Position numbers and translations under genes: made by a program. Under the pieces are notes generated by a model that was not told the origin of the DNA, did no database searches, and was given only the letters and a program-made list of their open reading frames with translations. A DNA stretch of 12,086 bases from Eubacteriales bacterium (lineage in GTDB: Bacteria; Bacillota_A; Clostridia; Lachnospirales; Lachnospiraceae). Shown here piece by piece: positions 1 through 6,408 of this stretch (positions are counted from its first letter, which is position 1; each line of letters starts with the position of its first letter). The DNA lies in the NCBI GenBank assembly GCA_030527765.1, contig JAUNAE010000078.1, positions 1 through 12,086 on the forward strand. Direction: 5' to 3'.

Positions 1-19
1 TCCTATGGATCGTTTTTTT
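1..19 (+). terminator. possible tail of an upstream terminator
   Basis: The window opens with GGATCG followed by seven T (13-19), which resembles the 3' end of a rho-independent terminator. The complete terminator at 11313-11353 ends with nearly the same string, GATCG, six T, then ATCA. The matching left arm would lie outside the window, so this is only a guess that a co-directional gene ends just upstream. Confidence 0.25.
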
Positions 20-38
20 ATCAAGTGTGCAACTTCAT

Positions 39-68
39 TTTACAATCGGCGTAAAAATATGCTTTAAT
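39..68 (+). promoter_or_regulatory. candidate promoter of the regulatory operon
   Basis: TTTACA (39-44) and TTTAAT (63-68) are separated by 18 bases and resemble sigma-A -35 and -10 boxes. Transcription would start near 75, about 40 bases before the preferred start of the response regulator. The match is imperfect and was judged by eye only. Confidence 0.4.
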
Positions 69-115
69 TTATTCGTGACATTGTGAAGTTAGCACAAACA
101 AGGATGAGGCTTGCG

Positions 116-1678
116 ATGTGGAAGGTAGTTATTGCAGATGATGAGAAGCGTGTCTGTCAGCTCTTAATGATGCTTGCTGACTGGAAATCCTATGACTTTG
201 AAGTAGCGGGGATTGTCCAGAATGGAACGGATCTTCTAAATAAAATATTGGAAACAGAACCTGATCTTATTGTTACAGATGTAAAGATGCCCGGTATGAC
301 AGGAATAGAGGTTCTTCATAAAATTAGAGAGCAGGGGATTAATACCCGCGTCATTATTATGAGTGGCTACAGAGAATTTGATTATATTCACGCTGCGCTG
401 CAGGACGGTGCGGTTGATTATTGGCTGAAGCCGTTGAATAAAAAGGCAATAGAGAAGACCCTTGAAACAGTTCAACAAAATTTCTTATCAGAGAAGAAAA
501 TTGCTGAAAAGATAGTCCGAAAAGGATTTAGAAGAGATTTAATAAGGGAGATTCTATCCGGGCAAATGAAAGAACTGGATCAGGATTTTTTGGAGGAGAG
601 ATTTCATTTTAAGTGGGATTATTCGAAACTCTGGGCTGCAACCGTAAAGATAGATCTCTTTTTGGATGCGAATGTAGAAGCAAATATCCAGGAGGGAATT
701 AATAATATTCTTTTGAAAGAAATAGACAGTTGGGAGATTAATGGGTTTTGGGGAAATTATCAAAACAGCTTTTATCTGATTTTTTCATTCGAAGACGTAG
801 ATCTGATGAATAAGCGCTTTTACAGACTGATTCAAAGGCTGCAGGAGTACTTTGTGAAGCTTCACCATGGAAGCGTGAGTATAGGTGTAGCACCTGTTTT
901 GGGAAATGATGCCGGAAAGGCGATCCGGGAGAGCAGAAATGCTTCCAGAGATCAGTTGTACCGCGGTAATAATAAGGTTCTGTATGCAATGGAACCCTTC
1001 GAATATCATGATGACGGCTTGATTACAAGAGAGCTGGAGGAAAAGGTCAACAAGACTCTGCAGGTCGGAGAATATAATGTATTTCTCAGTTCTGTGCATA
1101 CACTGATAGCTGATATTTTCAGAAAGGGAAATAATCTCCACAGAGGATCTTATGTATTTGAATCACTGAGTAATTTGCAAAGATTTCTCGCGAATATGGT
1201 GCATTCTCTTTATCATGAAGAAGAATTAGATCAATACCTGGAAAGATACGCTGCTCAGCTTACCTGCTGCAGCAGTGAGAGAGGATTCTATCAGTATTTT
1301 GATTCTGAATTGCAGCGGCTGCTGGAAATGATCCAATCTATTCAACAGCAGAAAAAATCACAACCGGTAAGGAGATTGCAGAGACTGATTCAAGAAAGAT
1401 ACAGGGAGGATATTACTCTGTCATATCTTGCTGAGGCGGTGGACATGAATCCGGATTACATATCAAAGCTGTTTAAAAAAGAGATGGATACGACACTTAC
1501 AAAATACCTGAATTCTGTACGCATTAACCGGGCGAAAGAGATACTTGCCGGAAAGGGTGGAACTGCAGGTGAGATTGCTGCCCAGGTTGGCTACAGCGAT
1601 GAGAAGTATTTTATGCGTGTGTTTAAAAAAGAAGTGGGGCTTACTCTGAGTGAGTATCGCAAATTGTATGGGGAATGA
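116..1678 (+). CDS. AraC-family response regulator (YesN type)
   Basis: A cytoplasmic DNA-binding response regulator of 520 residues, the usual size for YesN-type proteins. The receiver domain covers about residues 2-120, with acidic pocket D8/D9, phospho-acceptor D55 in the string TDVKMPG, S83 and K105 followed by Pro. A middle region of about 300 residues has no motif I recognise. The last 100 residues (about 421-520) hold two AraC helix-turn-helix units, one around LSYLAEAVDMNPDYISKLF and one around AGEIAAQVGYSDEKYFMRVF. I chose ATG 116 because AGGATGAGG at 101-109 sits six bases upstream and the receiver domain then begins directly as MWKVVIADDE; GTG 83 and ATG 104 are in frame but lack a ribosome binding site. 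The gene overlaps the kinase gene by 11 bases, so the two are probably translated together. The likely target is the downstream transport operon, which is inferred from position and not shown. The family call is firm; the ligand is unknown. Confidence 0.95.
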   Translation: MWKVVIADDEKRVCQLLMMLADWKSYDFEVAGIVQNGTDLLNKILETEPDLIVTDVKMPGMTGIEVLHKIREQGINTRVIIMSGYREFDYIHAALQDGAVDYWLKPLNKKAIEKTLETVQQNFLSEKKIAEKIVRKGFRRDLIREILSGQMKELDQDFLEERFHFKWDYSKLWAATVKIDLFLDANVEANIQEGINNILLKEIDSWEINGFWGNYQNSFYLIFSFEDVDLMNKRFYRLIQRLQEYFVKLHHGSVSIGVAPVLGNDAGKAIRESRNASRDQLYRGNNKVLYAMEPFEYHDDGLITRELEEKVNKTLQVGEYNVFLSSVHTLIADIFRKGNNLHRGSYVFESLSNLQRFLANMVHSLYHEEELDQYLERYAAQLTCCSSERGFYQYFDSELQRLLEMIQSIQQQKKSQPVRRLQRLIQERYREDITLSYLAEAVDMNPDYISKLFKKEMDTTLTKYLNSVRINRAKEILAGKGGTAGEIAAQVGYSDEKYFMRVFKKEVGLTLSEYRKLYGE

Positions 1679-2705
1679 GAATCAAAACAGTATCGAAAAT
1701 AGAATACGAAAATTTGGCAATGTACTGTCTGCATGCGCAGGAACATTTCTTGTTTTGTTTATCTTGGATGCAGTAATATTGCGAAGTGGGATAAAATTTC
1801 TTGCTTTGATTTGTGTTTTCTGTATCGTTCTCCGTTGGTTTTATCAGATTATGATAGTGAAACCGATGAGATCTATCATCTATGCAGAGGATACCTGTAT
1901 CTCCGATAATAATTTGAAAAAGCTTCTTGATAATACCGGTAGATGGAGCAAAACCAATCGGGAGCTGATAGAAAAATATCGGGAATTGACAGAACGGAAA
2001 GATTTAATGGAACTTGCCTTGGAATCATCTAAATATATTGCGCTCCAGAGGCAGATTAATCCTCATTTTCTGTATAATGCACTGGAAGGAATTCGTTGTG
2101 AACTCATGCTTGCTAATCAGATGGAAACCGCCGGAATGGTGGAGTCACTGTCTAATTACTTTTCCTATTCTATTTCAGCATTAGATGAGTTAGGAACAAT
2201 GGAAGAAGAAATTCAGAATGTAGAGGATTTCTTCGAAATTGAGAAATTCAGATTCGGAGACAGAGTAAATCTGGAGAAGAAAATCGAGTTGGAAAAAGAT
2301 CAGCTTCAGTCTGTGATGATCCCTCGCATGACTTTGCAGCCCCTTGTTGAAAATGCGATCCAACATGGTTTGGAAAATAAGGAAGACAGTGGCATTGTGA
2401 CGCTTCATGTCTATAAGACAGAGAATCATGTGATCTGTAAAATCATGGATAACGGAAACGGTATGAGTGAGGAGCAGCTGAGAAAAATAAATGAGAGTCT
2501 GGACGGGATTCATTTCGAGCGGGCAAGCAGAAAAAAGAAACATGGAATAGCACTGAAAAATGTAAACAGCAGAATAAAGATGCTTTTCGGTAGTGAGTTT
2601 GGGATGCATGTCTACTCTGTTCCGGAAATCGGTACGGATGTAATGGTGCAGCTTCCACTTATTGCAGAAGGTGATTATGATGAAAAAACCGCTGCTTTTT
2701 TTTAA
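1668..2705 (+). CDS. short sensor histidine kinase, YesM/LytS type
   Basis: A membrane histidine kinase of about 345 residues that should phosphorylate the regulator encoded just upstream. Two hydrophobic stretches (about residues 18-38 and 42-62) are separated only by a few residues around RSGIK, so almost nothing projects outside the cell. A helical linker leads to the His_kinase box IALQRQINPHFLYNALEGI with phosphorylated H133. The ATPase domain has the N box PLVENAIQHG (225-234), G1 DNGNG (261-265) and HGIALKNVNSRI (292-303). Typical YesM proteins are near 600 residues with a large extracellular cache domain; this one has none, so it probably senses in or through the membrane. ATG 1668 is preferred, although GTG 1650 is in frame and neither start has a strong ribosome binding site. 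The start overlaps the regulator's stop, and the end overlaps the next gene by about 29 bases. The final codons run through eight T (2696-2703). Confidence 0.93.
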   Translation: MGNENQNSIENRIRKFGNVLSACAGTFLVLFILDAVILRSGIKFLALICVFCIVLRWFYQIMIVKPMRSIIYAEDTCISDNNLKKLLDNTGRWSKTNRELIEKYRELTERKDLMELALESSKYIALQRQINPHFLYNALEGIRCELMLANQMETAGMVESLSNYFSYSISALDELGTMEEEIQNVEDFFEIEKFRFGDRVNLEKKIELEKDQLQSVMIPRMTLQPLVENAIQHGLENKEDSGIVTLHVYKTENHVICKIMDNGNGMSEEQLRKINESLDGIHFERASRKKKHGIALKNVNSRIKMLFGSEFGMHVYSVPEIGTDVMVQLPLIAEGDYDEKTAAFF

Positions 2706-2988
2706 GAAATGTAAAGTGAACAATTCAGATTCCATGGTATTTAAGGACCTCTGGCTAATTGTGCATGCACAGGAAATTGTGTTCCTGGCTGCAGAAAAGT
2801 CCATTGAGTTAGACTGTCTTAAGGATTTGCTGAGGGGTGAGGTTGAGCCTTCAATCGGTCATGCTTATGTATACAATGAGAAAATCGATCTAGAAAAGGC
2901 AGGAGAATGGTTATCTGAACACATCTACTGTTTCTCAAAAGAAGAGACAATAATTTCTAACATCTCTGTAGTGGTTTGCAAGAGATAA
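2677..2988 (+). CDS. N-terminal fragment of a catalytically dead ABC ATPase (RbsA-like)
   Basis: This encodes about 103 residues that line up without gaps against the first nucleotide-binding domain of the intact transporter ATPase encoded at 6409-7896. MVFKDLWLIV matches its RALDGMAMKI region, and EIVFLAAEKSIELDCLKDLL fills the Walker A strand, loop and helix. The Walker A loop itself is gone: the GENGAGKST position reads AEKSIELDC, so the nucleotide-binding lysine is replaced by Leu45. The reading frame stops at 2986-2988 where the family would continue, and the rest of the protein is in the next frame (2972-4054). Corrected, the product would be about 458 residues, against 495 for the intact paralogue. 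ATG 2677 or ATG 2680 are the likely starts, because AGAAGG (2666-2671) lies 5 or 8 bases upstream; TTG 2662 is also open. The gene overlaps the kinase gene, so it belongs to the regulatory operon. ATP hydrolysis is not expected. Confidence 0.75.
   Translation: MMKKPLLFFKKCKVNNSDSMVFKDLWLIVHAQEIVFLAAEKSIELDCLKDLLRGEVEPSIGHAYVYNEKIDLEKAGEWLSEHIYCFSKEETIISNISVVVCKR
2972..2985 (+). other. frameshift zone splitting the dead ABC ATPase
   Basis: The upstream frame stops with TAA at 2986-2988. The downstream frame is closed by TAG at 2969-2971 and open from 2972 to 4054. One extra base somewhere between about 2969 and 2985, for example in GG (2973-2974) or TTT (2975-2977), would explain the break. 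No recognisable programmed +1 site, such as a prfB-like CTT-TGA, is visible. Either a real mutation or a sequencing error is possible. Confidence 0.7.
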
Positions 2989-4054
2989 AAAGAATAAAAT
3001 CAAATTAAGAGAGATTTTAAAGAGATATCACTTAAGCATTGATCTCGACAAAGGGGCAGAATTTCTTTCTGAGATCGAGAAGTATGAATTGCTTCTACTG
3101 CGAGCAATCTATAATTATCCATCAAAAATACTATTGATAGATATAAGAGATATCTTTTTGTCCGATGAAGAATTTTTGGTGTTGATTCAGTTTATTCAAC
3201 AGCTGAAGGAGAATGGAGCAACAATTATTCTGATAGGATATTACCATTTTACGTTGGCATCAAAGGTAGATTCTCTGGCATTAATCTCTGACCAGATGAC
3301 TTTGCTGCAAAGAGACAGAAGCTTTTTTGATATAACTGATTTGCAGATTATCGGAAGAATGCAATTGAAATATACGGATTCTGAGGACCGTACAGAGACT
3401 GCTTTGAAGGTTCAGGGACTAGAGTCACAGTTTTTGCAAGATGTTCGCTTCTCAGCGCACAGCAAAGAAATTACAAATATTTATTATTCAAAGCACAGTG
3501 CAGCTCTTGAACTGTATAACGTTATAAGTGGAAAAGAGCAGGAATATGATGGAGAGCTGTATTTGAGCGGACGAATGCTTGTTTCCAAGACAGTATATGA
3601 TCGAGTAAAGGAGGGTATATTCGGTATTGCGGAGTGTGGAAGACCGGAAGAGTTTTTGTTGGATAATCTCTCTGCATGGCAGAATTATGTGCTCCTAAAG
3701 GGGAGCAGTTTGAGAGAAGTATGGTGGAAAAAACGCTATCAGACCTATTTAAGTGAGGAAATGGATAGGGAAATTGGCAGGAAGATTACAGATAAGTATC
3801 CTTGGGAGATGACTGCCTGGGAAGCTTCAAGTATCAGACTTATGGCATTTATGCTTGCAAGACCTAAAGTTCTGATCTGCCTGGATCCATACAGCGGTGT
3901 TGATAAAGTCACAAGTGAACGAATCAACAAATGGTTGATTCGAATAGCGGAAAAGGGAGCCGCAGTAATCGTAATCAGCCGCCAACAGAATCTTTCGGGA
4001 ATAAATTACTATCTTACTGAGAAGGGAACTATGGTTCGTGTGAAAAATAGCTAA
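2972..4054 (+). CDS. C-terminal part of a catalytically dead ABC ATPase (RbsA-like), no proper start
   Basis: This open frame carries the rest of the degenerate double ABC protein. It begins inside the first ATPase domain: the pair YELLLLRAI and ILLIDIRDI matches the VEIAKAI and VLIMDEPTSS stretches of the intact ATPase. The Walker B Asp is kept but the catalytic Glu is Ile, and the switch His (ITH) is Tyr (IGY). In the second domain the Walker A slot is IYYSKHSAALEL (3479-3514) instead of GLVGAGRSEL. The signature slot is MTAWEASSIRL instead of LSGGNQQKAL. Walker B is VLICLDPYSGVD (3869-3904), with Asp-Glu replaced by Leu-Asp. The fold-defining hydrophobic pattern is retained throughout, so this looks like a conserved pseudo-ATPase and not random decay. 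No ATG with a ribosome binding site lies near its beginning (TTG 3089 is weak), which supports one frameshifted gene. A structural or signalling role beside the kinase is my inference. Confidence 0.75.
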   Translation, partial: WFARDKKNKIKLREILKRYHLSIDLDKGAEFLSEIEKYELLLLRAIYNYPSKILLIDIRDIFLSDEEFLVLIQFIQQLKENGATIILIGYYHFTLASKVDSLALISDQMTLLQRDRSFFDITDLQIIGRMQLKYTDSEDRTETALKVQGLESQFLQDVRFSAHSKEITNIYYSKHSAALELYNVISGKEQEYDGELYLSGRMLVSKTVYDRVKEGIFGIAECGRPEEFLLDNLSAWQNYVLLKGSSLREVWWKKRYQTYLSEEMDREIGRKITDKYPWEMTAWEASSIRLMAFMLARPKVLICLDPYSGVDKVTSERINKWLIRIAEKGAAVIVISRQQNLSGINYYLTEKGTMVRVKNS

Positions 4055-4098
4055 GAAAAAAGAGATTCTACCCATGATATAGTGGCAGAAACGACAAG

Positions 4099-4125
4099 AA
4101 AAATGTATTTGTGATAAAAATATAC
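4099..4125 (+). repeat. 17-base-spaced direct repeat, possible regulator site
   Basis: AAAAATGTAT (4099-4108) is echoed by AAAAATATAC (4116-4125), a shift of 17 bases. The pair lies 32 bases upstream of the candidate -35 box of the transport operon, where an AraC-type activator could bind as two half-sites. The region is AT-rich, so chance is a real alternative. Confidence 0.22.
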
Positions 4126-4131
4126 GGAAAT

Positions 4132-4180
4132 GTCCACTAATTGACGGTTAATTGAGTTGTTGATTAGTGGACTTTTTTTT
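4132..4180 (+). terminator. rho-independent terminator of the regulatory operon
   Basis: GTCCACTAAT (4132-4141) pairs perfectly with ATTAGTGGAC (4163-4172) and is followed by eight T (4173-4180). The stem can extend inward through several G-U and A-U pairs. It lies 77 bases after the stop of the dead ABC gene and separates the regulatory operon from the transport operon. Confidence 0.85.
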
Positions 4181-4185
4181 ATGAT
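4157..4185 (+). promoter_or_regulatory. candidate promoter of the transport operon, overlapping the terminator
   Basis: TTGTTG (4157-4162) and TATGAT (4180-4185) are 17 bases apart. The -10 box is one base from consensus and the -35 box is weak, which would suit an activator-dependent promoter. Both boxes lie in or against the terminator hairpin and its T-run. Transcription would begin near 4192, leaving a leader of about 85 bases. Confidence 0.4.
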
Positions 4186-4239
4186 AAATTCATCGAAACA
4201 AACGTGAAAATATTCTTTGAAGGGAGGAATGTGGTCATC

Positions 4240-4281
4240 ATGTCAGGGAATGAGATTCACACAAGGAGGTGGAAAATGTGA
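4240..4281 (+). other. possible 13-codon leader ORF overlapping the permease start
   Basis: ATG 4240 opens a 13-codon frame that ends in TGA at 4279-4281, overlapping the GTG start of permease 1 (4278-4280). GGGAGG (4222-4227) lies 12 bases upstream, and GTG 4231 in the same frame has better spacing. It could couple translation into the permease gene, but a frame this short can easily arise by chance. Confidence 0.2.
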
Positions 4282-5273
4282 ATAAGAAGAGAGAAAAATT
4301 CAGCTTTGCATTATTCTACCAGAAGTTTGGAGTGTTTACTCTTCTTGTTATTATCTTCTTAGTTGCGATGCTTCTTAATCGGAATTTTATAAAGATCAAT
4401 AACTTGAGAAATATTCTTAAGCAGATGGTATTGATTGCGATTATTGCCAGCGGAGGCTGCTACGTTCTGATCTGTGCACAGATCAATATCGCCTATGATG
4501 GATTGATTGCTTGTCTGGGATGTACGAGCTGTCTGATCATGCTGAAGACAGGTAATCCTGCTTTTGCATTAATTGGAACCATAGTTATCGGAGGATGCAT
4601 CGGATTTGCATACGGAAGCTTTGTAACTATCTTCAGAGTGCCGGGATTTATTGTTGGTCTAGCTATAAACTCTATTGCCAGCGGTACGATTCTTATTATC
4701 ACTCACGGCAATAAGATCGTGGGAATGGATGAATCCTATGAAATTCTCGGAAATGGATCCATCGGTCCGATTCCTATAAATGTTATCGTTGCAGCTGTAG
4801 TCATGATTATCTGTCATATAATTCTTGCTAAGAGTACATTCGGAAGACAGGTATATGCGGTTGGTGGAAATAGGCAGGCGGCAATCGCATCCGGAATTGA
4901 TGCAGATGCGGTAATCAGAAAGGTTTATATACTGGACGGTATAACTACAGCTGTTGCAGGGTATTTGTTCATGTCCCGCCTGGGAACAGGACTCCCCTCT
5001 GCAGGAAAGGGGTATGCCTTTGATGCCATTACCGGAGCAGTTGTCGGCGGCGCATCCATCTATGGAGGCAAGGGAACGATCGTAGGCTGCCTGGTCGGTG
5101 CCACCATCGTTACGATTCTGGATAATATTTTGAGCTTAATGAACGTTAATTCTTATTGGCAGAGCGTCTTTTCCGGATCTATTATCCTACTTGCCGTATT
5201 AATAGATATTGCGACAAAGGAAGCTGCTGCGGTTGCAATAAAGAACAGAATGGCTGCAAAGACAGCAGAATAA
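4278..5273 (+). CDS. ribose-family ABC transporter permease 1
   Basis: An integral membrane permease of 331 residues in the RbsC/BPD_transp_2 family, forming the channel for a sugar-like substrate. Hydrophobic helices run through most of the length after a short charged N-terminus. The conserved cytoplasmic loop that contacts the ATPase reads AVGGNRQAAIASGI (194-207). Where RbsC-type permeases usually carry a DLSVGS-like motif, this protein has INIAYDG (about 69-75), shared with permease 2. GTG 4278 is chosen because AAGGAGGT (4263-4270) ends seven bases upstream, and because the resulting N-terminus (KFSFALFY) matches permease 2 (KFSFARFY). GTG 4269 is in frame but overlaps that site. It is the first gene of the transport operon, followed 57 bases later by the binding lipoprotein. 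The family is certain; the substrate is not. Confidence 0.93.
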   Translation: MNKKREKFSFALFYQKFGVFTLLVIIFLVAMLLNRNFIKINNLRNILKQMVLIAIIASGGCYVLICAQINIAYDGLIACLGCTSCLIMLKTGNPAFALIGTIVIGGCIGFAYGSFVTIFRVPGFIVGLAINSIASGTILIITHGNKIVGMDESYEILGNGSIGPIPINVIVAAVVMIICHIILAKSTFGRQVYAVGGNRQAAIASGIDADAVIRKVYILDGITTAVAGYLFMSRLGTGLPSAGKGYAFDAITGAVVGGASIYGGKGTIVGCLVGATIVTILDNILSLMNVNSYWQSVFSGSIILLAVLIDIATKEAAAVAIKNRMAAKTAE

Positions 5274-5330
5274 TGAAATTGTAAATGCATAGAAACTGTT
5301 AGAAAATATTTAGAAGAAAGGATATCCAAA

Positions 5331-6335
5331 ATGAAAAAGAGATTATTTGCATCACTAATCGCGTCTTGTATGGTTCTTACTGCTTGTGGAAGTTCTTCCG
5401 GCGCATCAGCCGGCACAGCAGCATCCGGATCATCCGGTTCCGGAGAGGCAGCAGAGAAGTGGACAATTGGTTATATCAACAGAGACGATGCTGATACTTA
5501 CTTGAAGTCAGTGGTAGATGAATTCCAGGTTCTCTGCGATGCAGATGATTCTATTACACTCCTGACGGCAGATTCCGCAGGTGATGCACAGACACAGATG
5601 GATCAGATTGATAATTATATTACTCAGGAAGTAGATGCCATGGTAATTGTATGCCAGGATGGTGATGCGGTTGCAGGCGCAATTAAGAATCTGAACGAAA
5701 GCGGAACTCCTGTTTTCTGCTCTTCGCAGGCAGCTACCGGCGGCGACTTCACTTTTGTAGGTGTCTCGGACTATGCAATCGGCATGGCTCAATGCGAGTG
5801 GGCTCATGATAATCTTCCGGAGGGTGCAAAGGTTCTTTACCTCGGAGGAAACTTGGGATATCAGACTTCTATCGACAGAAGACAGGCTGTTGTAGACGGT
5901 CTTGCAGAGAGACTGAAAACTGATTTTGACGGCAATATAGTAAACGAAAATGGTGATATTGAAGTTCTTTCCTGGCAGGAATGTATGTACACCATGGAAG
6001 ACGGTATGAGCATTACAGAAGATTGGATACAGACATTTTCCGATTTTGATGCAATTATTGCAGTCAACGATAGAAGTGCCCTCGGTGCGTTGGAAGCTCT
6101 GACTGGTGCAGGTCTCACAGACAAGATGGTGATCGGTCTTGACGGTCTGGATGATGCAATTCAGTGCGTGGCAGACGGAACAATGGCTGCAACTGTTCTT
6201 CAGAGTGCATCTATGCAGGCACAGGCTCTGTATGACGCAGTGAAAACAGCACAGTCAGGCGGAGAGAACCCTGCTCAGATCAATCCGGATCCCATCGTCA
6301 TTGATTCCTCAAACGTAAATGATTATCTGAAATAA
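5331..6335 (+). CDS. sugar-binding lipoprotein of the ABC transporter (RbsB type)
   Basis: An extracellular substrate-binding lipoprotein of 334 residues. A lysine-rich signal peptide ends in the lipobox LTAC, with lipidated C19, followed by a Ser/Gly/Ala linker (about 20-40). The mature part is a type I periplasmic-binding fold (Peripla_BP_4). Compared by eye with RbsB, the sugar-contact positions Arg (R183 or R184), N246 in AVND, D271 in GLDG and Q291 in ATVLQS appear conserved, whereas the RbsB Asp-Arg pair (LDRQ) reads SSQA around 131-134. That suggests a sugar or polyol ligand other than plain ribose. The start is secure: AAAGGA (5317-5322) lies eight bases before ATG 5331. A stem-loop directly after the stop (6357-6385) may raise the level of this message over the downstream genes, a common need for binding proteins. 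The ligand cannot be named from sequence. Confidence 0.93.
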   Translation: MKKRLFASLIASCMVLTACGSSSGASAGTAASGSSGSGEAAEKWTIGYINRDDADTYLKSVVDEFQVLCDADDSITLLTADSAGDAQTQMDQIDNYITQEVDAMVIVCQDGDAVAGAIKNLNESGTPVFCSSQAATGGDFTFVGVSDYAIGMAQCEWAHDNLPEGAKVLYLGGNLGYQTSIDRRQAVVDGLAERLKTDFDGNIVNENGDIEVLSWQECMYTMEDGMSITEDWIQTFSDFDAIIAVNDRSALGALEALTGAGLTDKMVIGLDGLDDAIQCVADGTMAATVLQSASMQAQALYDAVKTAQSGGENPAQINPDPIVIDSSNVNDYLK

Positions 6336-6356
6336 GCCGATAAATCAGCAATCTGA

Positions 6357-6385
6357 GAGAGCAGTTGCCTAGAGCGGCTGCTCTC
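6357..6385 (+). promoter_or_regulatory. intercistronic stem-loop after the binding-protein gene
   Basis: GAGAGCAGTTG (6357-6367) pairs with CGGCTGCTCTC (6375-6385), giving 11 pairs including two G-U, with a seven-base loop. There is no T-run behind it and the ATPase ribosome binding site follows at 6395, so it is more likely an RNA-stabilising or processing element than a full terminator. Confidence 0.6.
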
Positions 6386-6408
6386 AAATCATATAAGGAG
6401 GTAATGCC

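Noticed and set aside
236..1141. Several minus-strand open frames under the response regulator
   Set aside because: They lie opposite a clear coding gene, have no ribosome binding sites or recognisable domains, and contain cysteine- and histidine-rich low-complexity translations typical of antisense frames.
2190..2804. A 204-codon minus-strand frame opposite the kinase gene
   Set aside because: The plus strand carries His_kinase and ATPase motifs across this interval; the antisense product shows no domain and no start signal.
4205..4219. TGAAAATATTCTTTG as a catabolite-repression (cre) site
   Set aside because: It lacks the central CG and most conserved positions of the cre consensus.
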